Shown: one piece after another, positions 36,954-48,867 of the stretch
How positions within the stretch are numbered: the stretch's first letter is position 1
How the letters are laid out: the number at the start of each line of letters is the position of its first letter
From: Ahaetulla prasina
Lineage: Eukaryota > Chordata > Lepidosauria > Squamata > Colubridae
DNA: 64,000 bases
Direction of reading: 5' to 3'
NCBI RefSeq assembly: GCF_028640845.1
Contig: NC_080540.1
Location: 261,089,458 to 261,153,457, forward strand
Made by a program: the position numbers and the translations under genes
The notes under the pieces: generated by a model
The model's input: the letters and a program-made list of their open reading frames with translations, nothing else
Told to the model about the DNA's origin: nothing
Database searches by the model: none

Positions 36954-37401
36954 TTTTTCAAGAGGCAACTGGACTTTCTTGTTTTTCTTTGAAGACATTT
37001 CCTTTCTTATCCAAGAAGCTTCTTCAGTTCTGACTCGATGGTGGGGAATGGAAGGATTTATACTTCTTGCAGAGAGCTGGTCATGTGCATTCTTTTAGTG
37101 AGTTAAGATCATCTGGAGGTTTATGTGTGTCATCAAGGTCACCTGAGTAGTGCAAATGGGTGTGGAGCCTTCTTGGAACTGTTGAAAGGACTGTGTTGTA
37201 GATTGGAGATAGATGATGTCATATCCCTCCTCCTCTGTTGACATAATTTTGACATAGATGGATGGTTTCTTTGACCTCTATTTCAAGCCAGTGGGCCTCC
37301 CTGTCCAAAATGTGGATTTTACTGTCTTCAAAAGAGTGGCTGTGCCTTTTAAAGTCTTGTTTTGAAGGCCACTCTTTTGAAGACAGCAAAATCCATATTT
37401 T
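36954..37401 (-). pseudogene. Penelope-like element 3' fragment (second type) with foldback
   Basis: The minus strand encodes HSFEDSKIHILDREAHWLEI, EVKETIHLCQNYVNRGGGI, a TGA stop, then HHLSPIYNTVLSTVPRRLHT. This matches the conserved C-terminal tail after the GIY-YIG domain of Poseidon-type Penelope elements. A 3' region follows, ending with CAAGAAGCTTCTTCAGTTC read on the plus strand. It is 5'-truncated to the last 400 bp. At the 5' end an inverted duplication of 34 bp is present (37307-37340 and 37368-37401). It is of a different subtype from the 13.5 kb element. Confidence 0.82.
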
Positions 37402-38079
37402 AGAGAAAATATTTATTTATGGGTTTTCTCATCTAATGGGGATACATGTGAAAACATTTGTTTCTGCACATTCATAGAAAAAGGTCTAAATCCTACTCAT
37501 CTTTGCTACCTGCTCTACTTTAGCAATTTAGAAGATGAAGATAATGCAGTGGTCTTGCTAGGTCATACCCATGCCTATAGAAATTCTAATTCCAGCAGTG
37601 ATCTGCAGAAAACAATGGTGACAAACATTTAGAAATCATTCAAACTTTGCCTCCATAGTTTACAATATTGAATTTAAATGCATATTATCATACATATATA
37701 AAACAATGTATGTGCACTAATATCTGCCCACAAGCATGAAAATGATTGGCAATTGCTTTTTTTAGAACAGAAAAGTGATCAGCATTGCAGTAGGGCATTA
37801 TCCAATGGCACAATGTGGTAGCCTTCAGTCTGGATCTTGCCAGTTATCATCAGTGGGTTTCAATCTCTATATGTTTTTTTATATTGGCTTATTTCTGAAC
37901 TACCTTTAGTATAGGACAATAGCAACTTAAATGGGAGGTTTAAAGAGAGTTTTCTTGTTTACAGTTGGTCTGAAAAGTCTAAAATGTGGAGAAAGCATGT
38001 AACAGGTTGACTGTATTAAATTATAATACACTCTATCTGCCATGGTCTTGCTTGCATCTTTCAACCAATAGCAATATCC
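37402..38079. other. AT-rich DNA, nothing recognised
   Basis: No gene or repeat can be supported. Confidence 0.4.
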
Positions 38080-38218
38080 ATTGTAGTGGGCTAGTTACCC
38101 TCTCTCAACCCAGCTCATCTTACAGGGTTGCTGTTGTGAAAAGAAAATTAATGACATGAAGAACTTAGTTAGAACATAATAATGCTTAGAATATGCTAAA
38201 CTGAATAGTATATAAATT
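38080..38218 (+). mobile_element. SINE fragment (tRNA-type body)
   Basis: GTTACCCTCTCTCAACCCAG then CTCATCTTACAGGGTTGCTG matches the body CTCTCAGCCCAACTCACCTCACAGGGTTG of a common squamate SINE, with a decayed 3' part. The tRNA head is missing. Confidence 0.55.
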
Positions 38219-41200
38219 CTTTTTTTCAGTGAATGCTATAACATAGCTAAACAACCTTATGAGTTATACCCTCAGCCTTTCCTATACCACCCTTCAGCCT
38301 TGTGGACCTTTCATAGTTTATTAACAAAGTTGATTGTCTATCTTCTTGATAAAATTTGTTGATAAATTGCTTTTTGAGACCTAACAGTTTTCAAAAAAAT
38401 AATACTTTTTTTCTATTCCATTTTTAAAGATTTAAAAAGTATATTTTTAAAAAAAGAAAATGTCTGCCATCAAGAAGCACAATTCTATTGCAAAAGGTAG
38501 GATTAGGCTCACTGATTTTAATCTTTACTGGCAATTGCTTGCAACAACTACATTTTCTCTGTCTGACAATGTCACTGCTATCATGATCCTAAGACATTTA
38601 TATAGCTGTCTTGTAATGGATTTCTATAGAACTTCCTTCCATATACAACTGATTAGAGTTGCATTCTAAAACCAAATACTTTTCTTTCACACAAATCTCT
38701 TATGATCTGACTAAATTAATGAAACATGTTTTCTGTGAGGAGATAATGTAATTTCTATTTTCTCATGCTGCTACTCTTTTTTTTTATTAAAAAAACCATA
38801 CTGAACATTTGTGCGTGCAAATGAGCAGGAACATTCACAAAAGAGATGTAATGGGCCAGTTTACTGCTATACCTAAGGATATCTCAGGCTGCATTGAATT
38901 ATAAGTTCATGAAGGAGATAATATTATCAGGTCACTGTAATGCTAAGCGGTATTACACTTTAGCAGATAATTTCTGGGGAAAGGCTTACATTTGAAATGA
39001 AACATAAAAGAACAAAATATATCTAGCCACAATGCTGTCTGAAAAAATATTTATATTTATATTCAACCCCCTCAGCTAGATTTTCAGACACATCTCTGCT
39101 TAAAAAGCAGTCACCTGACAAAAACAGTTCTAATTATTACCCCCTTGGGCTAACATTTTTCAGAGTGACTGGCTAAAATGCACTCCAGCTCATAATTTCT
39201 CCCTCTGACAGTGGAAGACATAACCTAGTTTCCTCTAATGCAAAAGTCTCTAATCAAGAGGGCAGGACCTTGTTCAGTATAACACTGAAGGGAGAAAATA
39301 CAATTTGAGCAAAAGGAAATTGCCGACATAGGTTGATAGTTGTACCATTCTCATATATGTTTCTTCAGGTTTAAATATCTAGTTTTATTTTATACTAAAT
39401 TACAATTGAGATAAATCCTGGATTTTTTTTCCCTCCAGAGATTTTATATTATAATGATAAAAGTAGATATGCTCTAATATTACTTAGGAAAGCATGTATT
39501 TGCAATTGGTTTACAGGTCCAGGCTGAACGTTTTATTGTGTTGGGAAGAGCTGCTTCTTATAAGTGCACGTAGGCATGAATAAACCTAATCTGTAAACTT
39601 GTAGTGACATTGATCAGGAAAATAATACTAAATGATGTTTATTTTGAGAATGAGTATGAAAATACTTTTATTAATTTAAAATAATCTTGACAAATTGCAA
39701 TTTTAACAGCACCCTAGGTCTCTGCAACTAGCAAACATTGGGAAAAATATGGCTCAGAAGATAAAATAATATTTTTATGTTGGTTGGGAAGGCTTGGGTA
39801 ATGTTAAGAATTTACATGAGGCAGGATCTCATTTATTTATTGGATCTTATACATTTCTGCAAAAAACAACAACAACCATACCGAAACAAAAAAATAATGG
39901 AGTCTCTTCTCTGAAGCTTGGGCTCATATAATATACTAAATCAGAAGGGGATTATTCGCTTTTGGCTTAGTGAAATGTGCAGTCTTGCCATAGGGCCTTG
40001 TAAACACTGTGAATGCCTTCAAAATTGTGAATGGTTTAATATTATGAATCCAGCCAATTCTGGTTTATTATGATGACTATACAAATCATCACTTAACATA
40101 GCATGTAAACATAGTCTCTAAGTGGGACAAATAGCAATCCATCTGTTACTTTCAATTTACGGGATTATAAGGTTAGACTACTATGTATCTTGTTTGTGGC
40201 ACTTGTGTAATTATCTTCTTAAAGAATGAAAAAATAATTAAGACAAGCAAACCTAAAGTACAGGTTGCTATCTTGGGAAACAAAAATCAAATGCACAGGT
40301 ACAGGATGGGGGTTAACATGGCTTATTAAAAGTACTTATGAAATTGATTTTGGAATAAAAGTTAATTACAAACTGAATATGAATTAGCAAAATAATGTGC
40401 TTGCAGAAAAGGCAAATGAAATTTTAGTCTGCATCAATGAAGTTTAATTCCACTTTACTTTGCATTAGTGCATTTAATATAATATTTAAACTGAATTTTA
40501 ATGATATAAATTTAATTTTTATTAGCTCTATTAATGATTTATTAATATTTTGAGAGAAGGTATGTCATCTCTAGCAATTTTGGAAAAATGTTATATAGTC
40601 TTATATTAAAAAAAAGTCAGGAAAGGCTGCTTTACCATGAAATTTCAAGCTGTTTAATTAATGTAGAAAACATAATTTCTCTTTGTCATAGAAAGGTTTA
40701 TAATCACACAGTATGTAAAAAGTTTTCTGGCTATTGATATTGTTGATCCATATTTGTTAGACCTTATTCTGATTTTAGTTCCCGGTTCACTTGCCATTTA
40801 AGCAATATTTGATTAGTGTAAAACTTTAGAAAAAAATAGTTCTTGCTTAAGCCTTATTGTTAAGCCTTATCTAAATGTATAATAGCTTTTTAAAGCCTCA
40901 AAATTGCTAGCTTCTAAGCAAGGAGGTTGATTACTGTTTTTTTAACCTAGCATGTTGCATGAACAGCCATTTATGATTTGTAATCAGTGGTTACAAATTT
41001 GTTGTCTGAACTTAATTGCTTTTCTTTATTCAGTGAACTATCGCTATACAAACCATACTTTAGCTTGCTGTGTGAACCCATCTAATGTGTCAGAGAGAAA
41101 GACTAGCAATTGATTTTGTACAGCTGAGCTAAATGGAAGAGCCATATCAGTTACTCAAACATGGAACAGTCCTGTTGAAATTTATCTAGTTGCTTCATTT

Positions 41201-41582
41201 CAGCTAGCAATTTTTAAAAAATTAAAAAAATTCATTTTTATTGCTGCTACTATTTCTTGTTACTTCAGAACAATGTTATTTTTCTTTAATGCTGAACTGT
41301 AAGTGCATTTGTCTCAACAAACATAGGCGCTTTAGGCACTGATATGAAAGGAGCGGCAACAACATATTCTGTCTATTCATCCCGCTTGAGTTTAAAGTTA
41401 CATATTAGTAAATATAGGGACCAAATGGTTCAGGAGAAAGATAATCATGGAAGGAGAGAAACTGTGTTACTATAGGAAGCAAAGACTCCTAAAATGAAGA
41501 AGAGCTAGAATGTTCCTATGTGTAGAGTGCCTTTGAACCCCTGAGATTCCAGTGAGATGCCATGACATGGTGAATGGGGATA
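38219..41582. other. Unique AT-rich DNA, no gene seen
   Basis: No repeat or coding region is supported. Stretches at 39050-39300 and 40370-40570 look like non-repetitive AT-rich sequence of possible regulatory nature; this is only an impression. Confidence 0.45.
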
Positions 41583-41590
41583 ACATAGAA

Positions 41591-41710
41591 AAAGGGTGTC
41601 AAACTTGAATCGTCATGGCGGTGTCATGTGATGTATTGGGGCTTTTTTCTTCTTCTCTAAACTGGGTATGGGTGTGGCCAGCGTGTGACGCATTGAGTTT
41701 GACAGCCCTG
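41591..41710. mobile_element. hAT MITE (GGGTGTCAAACT family)
   Basis: The 120-bp element begins AAAGGGTGTCAAACTTGA (family start CAGGGGTGTCAAACTC) and ends TGAGTTTGACAGCCCTG; the ends are inverted. The expected 8-bp duplication is only partly visible (ACATAGAA left against ACAGAAGA right). It is probably old. Confidence 0.78.
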
Positions 41711-43319
41711 ACAGAAGAACCATGCAATGAATAGCTGGAGAGAAGACTATGAAAGAACTGAAAATTGGTGAGCTTTTCTAAGTTTAAGCATATTAGAATT
41801 GTCTATATATCTGGCCTTCTTCATGGAAACTTTCAGTGAAAATAAACAGATGACAGTTGCCTACTTTAACATAATATTTCCCTGCTTATAAACTGGATAG
41901 ATTATCAATGGCAATTTTGCCATTGATAAATCTTGAGAATTGTATCTTTTGCGTTCACATATAGATTTTATTTTGAATTACATCAAATTATTAGTTTTTA
42001 AGCTATAGGACATCTCAAAAGTTTCATTACAAACCAAGCACAGTAGAGATACAAAGAGATAATATCTTTCCACTGTCCTATAAGAAGATTTTATAGAATA
42101 TCTTCATGACTGTATTTGTCAGATGGGCTTTGCTGAAAGATGTCAATGTTCTCTTAATATTTCCAACTGCCTCTGCAAATAATGCCGTGCTATGTATAAT
42201 ACATTTATTTATATCAGCAAGCAGATAAATGCAAAATCTGCCATTCCTGGTAAACTATTATGAAAGCCTGAAGGGAAATAGTCTTGGGGAGTTCTAGGCA
42301 GTATAAACCATTGAGGGCAATATTCAGTTACATTCTGGCTGCAAATTCAAAACCACAAATTTGCTGACGTTCCAGTATAACCACCAAGGGCAGTTTTTCC
42401 TGAAAGTTGCATATATGAGCTCTTGAAAGTACATTTGCTTGAGAATCATCCCCCTTGACAAAATGGTGCTTCTATAAGCAACAAGCACTTGACTGTTTTC
42501 ACCATTTTGAAAAACCATGTAGGAGTGAAACATATTGTTTTCCCCAGCTATGCTAAATTAAAATACTCTCCAGAGAATTGATCTCTTGATACTTTTGCAG
42601 CTTGAGTTTGTCTGAAATCACCATTCACTATATCTGGCCTTTATTAAAAATACTCCATCCTCCTGATTCATCCGAGCAGTAGGAATGCCTTGAGGTAGAC
42701 AAAAAAAGAGGTCTTCAAATCTGAGATTGGATTATTTTTAAGGCATTTCTATTATCTATCACACAATTCTTCCCCAAATGAACCAAATAATAAAAAATAG
42801 GAAAATATGGAGATACAAGGTGAACTTCTGTGACTTATGTAAAAAATACTATGAGGAGATTTAATGCTGTTATATTTTGTTTGCTGAGATATGAATCCAA
42901 AATTATAAACTACATGAAAATTATTTTTTCCCTCATGGCTTGTTATCAGATAAGGGCATCTTGTGAATGGATTCTAATATATGCTGTTCTTTTCACATTG
43001 AATCATAAAACATGCGTTCTGATTAACTATGATGATATGAATCTTGTTTCAAGACAGGGATTGACCACTCAGAGCCTGTGTGACTTTTTTTTGTGTGCAT
43101 CTGGAGTCAACAAAACTTGCAGAAGTTGGTAACAAAACTGACTTTAAAAAAATTAGGAACATAGCCATTTTTGGAATTTGTACGTATAGTTTAACTTGAT
43201 CTCAGGAAAGATTTGTCAGACTATCCCATACCATTTTTATATGTAAGAATAGTTTAGATGGCATGGATATTATGTTTATTATGTAAATGTTTTTAAATCA
43301 TGCACAAAAATGCTAATCA
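41711..43319. other. AT-rich DNA, nothing recognised
   Basis: No gene or repeat can be supported. Confidence 0.4.
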
Positions 43320-43470
43320 ATCGTTCATTAAATTGGAGGGAGACAGTGAGTCAAGAATTTCAGGTATTAAGTCTGTTCTGTTCTCTTCATATTTTTATTA
43401 ATGATTTGAACAATGAAGTAGCTTGACTTGGACATTTTTAAAAGCAAAATTGGCAGATTAAACATATGAG
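43320..43470 (+). pseudogene. Ancient CR1 RT fragment
   Basis: GTTCTGTTCTCTTCATATTT then TTATTAATGATTTGAACAAT resembles the CR1 coding block for GPVLFNIFINDLD, and AAAATTGGCAGATTAAACAT resembles the block for KFADDT. It is about 150 bp and diverged. Confidence 0.5.
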
Positions 43471-45796
43471 AAGCTTACTGTGCTTATATCATCTCTCATC
43501 CCCTCCCTTTTTAAAAAAAGCACAAAATGTAAGGATTATAAATTCATGATGTACCATTCAAATTCTATTGGGGTGATTTTGGAGGTTTGGGGAAGGGTAT
43601 ACAAAGGGCCGTTGGGCTACAGTTTATCCATCTCTGTCATAGTTTGTTTTATAAATCACAAGAGCTATGTTTCCTATCACACTAAGCCTAAACCTAAAAA
43701 ATCACAGATAAATTAGTAAGTATTAAAATGTGTGGAACAGAAGTATTTTTTACACCTAAACTTTATTATCCCCTTTTTACCATTGCGTTTAAATTATTAT
43801 TTTTTGTTGACAAAGCCTTAGCAGAAGCAAAGTATTATCCACTTTTCCTGTGGATGACATCACCAAAAAATAATAACTAGACTCTTGCAAATCTATAGAA
43901 GTTATTAAACTAAAAAAGGAAAGTGCTGCTAAACCTGTAGATCTTTTTTTTAAAAAAAACCCCACCAGCCATCTAATTTCTAAACTATAACCCCATTTGG
44001 TAATTTCCAAGTTACCATTTTATGAAATTCACAGTTATGAATTTAGTATTCAAGAGCTGAGCTGTTTTGGATAGTGGCAATAGTAACTGTATGGAGACAT
44101 GATATTGTAAAATTATCATATTTTTGCAATGAACTCTTTGATTTCACTATCTTCTTTTCAACTACAGCTCACCTATTTGAAAGTAATAGCAACCCTAAGC
44201 CAAGACATCTTTGTATATAAATTATTCTTAGATTACTTATCATAAAATCAGTTAAAAGAAACAATCAAAAATGTGTCTGCTGATGGAAAAAATCCTGCTT
44301 CAGGTAAGATTCTCTCACTAGGTTAATAGAAAACATTAGAAGGTATTGCTTCAGCTCATGATTTATCCTTCTTTACTTATATTTCTTTTTGCATTTCCCA
44401 TAACTTTTTGAATGACTTTACACCACAGTCTGTATCCCATAATGGGCCAAAACACCCTGTCACAATCTAAATGAAAGAAAGAGATCCAGAAAGTACAGAA
44501 TTCCAACACGTTCCTCAAAGAACAGAGTCCTGCTTCACATTCTTCCTCAATTCAAATAAACTAAACTCCACTTAGTATCCCCTCTCCTAATGGGCACCCC
44601 CACTGGGAACTCTGTGAGATTACCACTATGGAGTAGGCCTGTACTGCAGCTGGATATGTAAACAAGCCCATAATCTATTTGAAAGAACTCTCACAATTTG
44701 GCAGAGTTTGCAATGTTGTTAACATAGTGTGCCAAAAGAATAACAAAGCCATCATTTTAAGTTTATTCATGGACTTGTATTAATCAAGAAATTTTCCAGA
44801 AATCACTTGTAAATGAGGGACCTTCCAGAAATTCAGCATTTGGGACAAGAATGTTTCCAGATGACTGTTTGCTTATCTGCAACATGTTCCTCAAAATAAA
44901 TCACAGCTTTATCCAAGTTGAATGGAGACAAAAAACACATTGCTGCTGTAGAGCAGAAAGTCAGTTCTCCTTTGATCTCCATTCACTATTTGGACTCTCA
45001 GTTGCTACTTCCACTCCCAGTCAGAATTTAGGTCAGAGTTCTCATTTCACAGGAGGTGGCCAGAGATATTTCTGGCAGTAAATTTAAAGAAAACCAAGTG
45101 ATGGATTCAAACTGTAATCATATGTACAATAGATTTTATCTCCCTGTAGATACTAGTCAGAGAGGTTTTGTCTTTATGTATCAGTTTTTAATCTTAACCT
45201 CATTATAATGAATTCATGTGGAATTCTGCTTTCCTTGGTATGTCTGGCAACAGAGAGCAGAATAATTCTCTTAACACTTACAGGTGGGATTTGGGAAAGT
45301 TGTTTTTATACATCCTAGCTCTCATGTGATAAATACCTATTATCGGATAACTAAATGGTTGTATGAATTGCCCTTCGCCTTTGGGCTTCCCCGTGGATTA
45401 AAGACTCCATTTGTAGGCTGCTGAAATATGCTTTCACATAATGGAAAGCTGCAACTTTTGAAAATCTTTGATGGCATTCACTAGTCCCTAAACACAATGC
45501 ATTTTTATACTATTAGCAGTTGCCATCAAGATCCCCCAAACAGCATGAGGCTTGCACATATTACAGTCATCTAATTATGACTTAGTCCATTTGAGAGTGT
45601 AGCATGGGACCGTATATCTATGCTCCATTTATCTATGCTCCATTTTTTGCTTTTTGCTCCAATCAGTCCATTTTAATCAATATCTAATACCTTTTTTTAT
45701 CACAACTCTTGTCATTGATAGGTGACTTTGCACCAGACGCTACTGCTTTGTGTGAAATAAACAGCTAACTTAAGTTATCAGAGTTCAGCAACACTT
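43471..45796. other. Unique AT-rich DNA
   Basis: No gene or repeat can be supported. Confidence 0.4.
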
Positions 45797-46054
45797 ATTT
45801 TCCAAAGCACCTGAGGGCAGGACAAAAAGCAATAGGTGGAAACTAATCAAGGAGAGAAGCAACTTAGAACTAAAGAGAAAGTTATTGACAGAACAATTAA
45901 TCAGTGGAACAACTTGCCTCCAGAATTTGTAAATGCTCCAACACTGGAGTTTTTTAAAAAGAGATTGGATAACCATTTGTCTGAAGTGGTGTAGGGTATC
46001 CTTCCTTAGCAGGGGGTTGGACTACAAGACCTCCAAGGTCCCTTCCAACTCTGT
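45797..46054 (+). mobile_element. CR1 LINE 3' end
   Basis: The decayed coding end (GCAACTTAGAACTAAAGAG, CAGTGGAACAACTTGCCTCC, CTCCAACACTGGAG) and the 3' UTR (GCAGGGGGTTGGACTACAAG, CCTCCAAGGTCCCTTCCAAC) are in order. It is 5'-truncated and ends directly in the (ATTCT)n tail. Confidence 0.9.
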
Positions 46055-46131
46055 TATTCTATTCTATTCTATTCTATTCTATTCTATTCTATTCTATTCT
46101 ATTCTATTCTACTCTATTCTATTCTATTCTA
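46055..46131 (+). repeat. (ATTCT)n microsatellite, CR1 tail
   Basis: About 15 ATTCT units with one variant unit (ACTCT) begin exactly where CR1 ends. Tract growth from the LINE tail is the simplest explanation. Confidence 0.95.
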
Positions 46132-47118
46132 CGATACTTGCAATATATAATACTATATACATAAACTTAAACACCCATTCATTTCTACCAGCCAATAGCA
46201 TTTGTTTATTGACATGAAAAATCTGAATCAAACTTTGAATAGTTTTTAGATATCATGAAATTTAAGCTGCCACATCTTACATGGTCCATTTTGTTTACTA
46301 AAAGACTTAATAAACAACTATGTAGCAACATTCTAAAATATTTCTTTAGTACAGCCAAAAGCAAGCAAGTACTTTTTTGGAACGTTCTAATGGCCCCAAA
46401 ACAAGGGAAAAATAAGCAAAGGAAAAATTAGCAAAAATTAATTACATTAACTTATTTTTTTGTTGTTGAATAGAATGCTTCTTTAATAAACTGTATTTAA
46501 TAAACTGTGCTTGTGGTGGGCTAGAAAATATAGACTATTGAAGAATATATGGAAAAAGGTGAAATTTTTGGCTTTTTCATAAACAAAAGACATTAAATTG
46601 TTTTGATTTTTTTCTTAGGTAATATACAAACCAAAACAGCTCTTGTGCTGGTAGTATTTTGAACATAAAATGATTTATCAAGTTAATTTCTTATAAATTC
46701 TTGCTCTATAAATTTCGGCAAAGAAATTTGTGCATTCATGATACACTATAAACAATAACTTGTGTGCATTCTCAATACATTTCTTAAGTTATTCGTTCCA
46801 TGATGCTTTTGAAATATCAAAAGTAAAACGTCATTTAAAAATATTAGCATACTTTTACAGAAATGGAATTAGAAACACCAAACACGATACATAAAAATGC
46901 TTACAACAGCGTTGGAGAAAGTTCAGAAGAGGGCAATCCCTATGGCCAAGGATACAACTTTCTACTTCTAAGGAAGGATATGGTTGAAAAGTGAAAAACC
47001 ATGATGTGGACAGGGAGAAGCCAAGGGACATAAAAAAGCTAATTAAAAAAAGATTTAAATCAGACAAAAGGAATCATTTTTCAAACAGTGCATAATTAAT
47101 CTCGGATACACATAACAA
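46132..47118. other. AT-rich DNA; possible very old CR1 trace
   Basis: Mostly nothing is recognised. Near 46908-46940 GTTGGAGAAAGTTCAGAAGA resembles the CR1 coding block before the C terminus, but not enough else matches. Confidence 0.35.
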
Positions 47119-47248
47119 ACATAACATAACATAACGTAACGTAACGTAACGTAACGTAACATAACACATAACATAACATAACATAACATAACATAACATA
47201 ACATAACATAACATAACATAACATAACATAACATAACATAACATAACA
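47119..47248. repeat. (AACAT)n microsatellite with an AACGT block
   Basis: A 130-bp pentamer tract on the plus strand. Most units are ATAAC. A block of five consecutive CGTAA units lies at 47135-47159. No LINE body is visible next to it, so its origin is not shown, though the same unit forms the CR1 tail at 22.0 kb. Confidence 0.93.
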
Positions 47249-48143
47249 AAACATCATATCTCATGTCAATCTGTATTATGGTCATAGACCAACACATCTA
47301 TGGTAGGATCACAGTTCTATGTCTGGTCATCCTCTGAGGAGGTAGAATCCTGATCATTTCAAGGTTAATAATCACCTTTAATACCTTTTAACAATTCTGT
47401 GAGGTGTGCAATATATGGAAGCAGATCTTTGGGTGGTGGTAGAGCCTGTAGTGCTTTGCTGTCTCATTTTCCAGTTTTCATGGTGGAGTCTATTTTAGGT
47501 AATTCCAACTAATATGGTCCTATGATTTTTCTCATCAGTTCTTTGATGAAGAATATTTCTTGTTGACTTGTGCCGTTTAGCTACAGATCATTTCTCAAAT
47601 TTTCCATCCCTAATGTGACTAATAGAAATTTTAACTAGGTATTAGCACATCCATAACTAATATTCACCATGTGAAATTGACAATTTCAAATCTTCATCTA
47701 AACATGAATGATGGAAATGAAAACAATTTGGGACATGTGAAAAGGATCTAGGTCTTCTTGTTATCTATAGAAAGAGTAAAGATATATCTGAAATGTTGTG
47801 TGGTACTATAGATCAGGTAACAACCCAGATACTATACAGTTATGGAATTTACATCCATGACAAACAACCTATTTTAGACCAGCATGATATAATCAACAAG
47901 TTGAGACCATAGTGATGATAGTAAATGAGTTGAATAGAATATAATAATAATATATTATTAAACTTGTTATTTCTTTTAGTCAGTGACCTACAAGATGATG
48001 AATTGTCATAGAAAATTCAGAATGTAGATCACAACACTAAGGAGAAGAATCATATTCATTGCAACAATTGTTGAGTGCCTGATTTACAAGAAAGAGGGGT
48101 CCGGGAAAAAAAGAGAAAGTAATTTTTAAAATAGAAGTTGAGG
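47249..48143. other. AT-rich DNA, nothing recognised
   Basis: No gene or repeat can be supported. Confidence 0.4.
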
Positions 48144-48151
48144 TATACAAT

Positions 48152-48330
48152 CAGTGGTGGGTTTCTACCGGTTCACCCCATTTTGAGCGAACTGGTAGTG
48201 GTGGTGGCAGGTGGCTCTGCCCACCCACCTGGATGTCATCACAGACACTCTGCGTATGCGCAGAAGGTTCTGTGTATGCTCACGCTCCCAGTTCCAAACT
48301 GGTAGCGAAGGTAAGTGGAACCCACTACTG
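48152..48330. mobile_element. Short GC-rich hAT MITE
   Basis: The 179-bp element starts CAGTGGTGGGTTTCTACCGG and ends GTAAGTGGAACCCACTACTG. The flanks TATACAAT (48144-48151) and CATACAAT (48331-48338) differ at one base. Same family as the elements at 7.7 kb and 23.6 kb. Confidence 0.93.
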
Positions 48331-48499
48331 CATACAATGCAGGAAATCCTAGGGATCTTTTTTACTGAACAGTTCTGAAGAAGCTAGGCAGATCCTTGTC
48401 CATGACCCTGGGGTATTTTTATTGTCAAGCAAAATGGCCCTTTAAGGAGGCCAGCAGAGCTAAGGAAGTTCATTGTTAAAGGAAATCAAATGTTGAGGG

Positions 48500-48859
48500 C
48501 AGTGGTGGGATTCAAATAATTTAACAACTGGTTCTCTGTCTTAATGACCAGCTGGGTAGGTGTGGCTTGGTGGTCATGTGACCATGTGGGCATGGCCAAC
48601 TCAACGTCACTGTGGTCGAAGGGCGCTTCGCCTTACGTGTTACAATGTAATAAGAGAGGCAGTTTCTGTAAGCAGGGCAATAAAGATTAGGCTAGAAACA
48701 ACAGCGGAATGTTTCCTTCCTGACTTCCTTACAGGATTAGCCCTGTAAAGTGAAGAAAAACAAAATAAGATTTCTTCCAACAACTGGTTCTCCGAACTGC
48801 TTAGAAAGTTAACAACTGGTTCTCCCAAATAAGTGCGAACTGGCTGAATCCCACCACTG
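48500..48859. mobile_element. hAT-type element, 360 bp
   Basis: The left end is CAGTGGTGGGATTCAAATA and the right end is GGCTGAATCCCACCACTG. It has an exact 8-bp duplication, GTTGAGGG (48492-48499 and 48860-48867). The AACAACTGGTTCTC motif occurs near both ends. The middle (48615-48770) is unrelated to the other hAT elements in the window. Confidence 0.92.
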
Positions 48860-48867
48860 GTTGAGGG

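Noticed and set aside
36990..37040. Possible hammerhead ribozyme in the Penelope 3' region (minus strand GGATAAGAAAGGAAATGTC)
   Set aside because: Penelope-like elements are known to carry hammerhead motifs, but the conserved CTGATGA core is not present here and the stems do not form.
45797..46217. 94-residue frame reading through CR1 end and tail
   Set aside because: It is CR1 3' UTR plus an ATTCT tract, with a Leu-Phe-Tyr-Ser-Ile pattern from the repeat.
47055..47297. 80-residue frame with Cys-Tyr-Val-Met repeats
   Set aside because: It translates the AACAT pentamer microsatellite.
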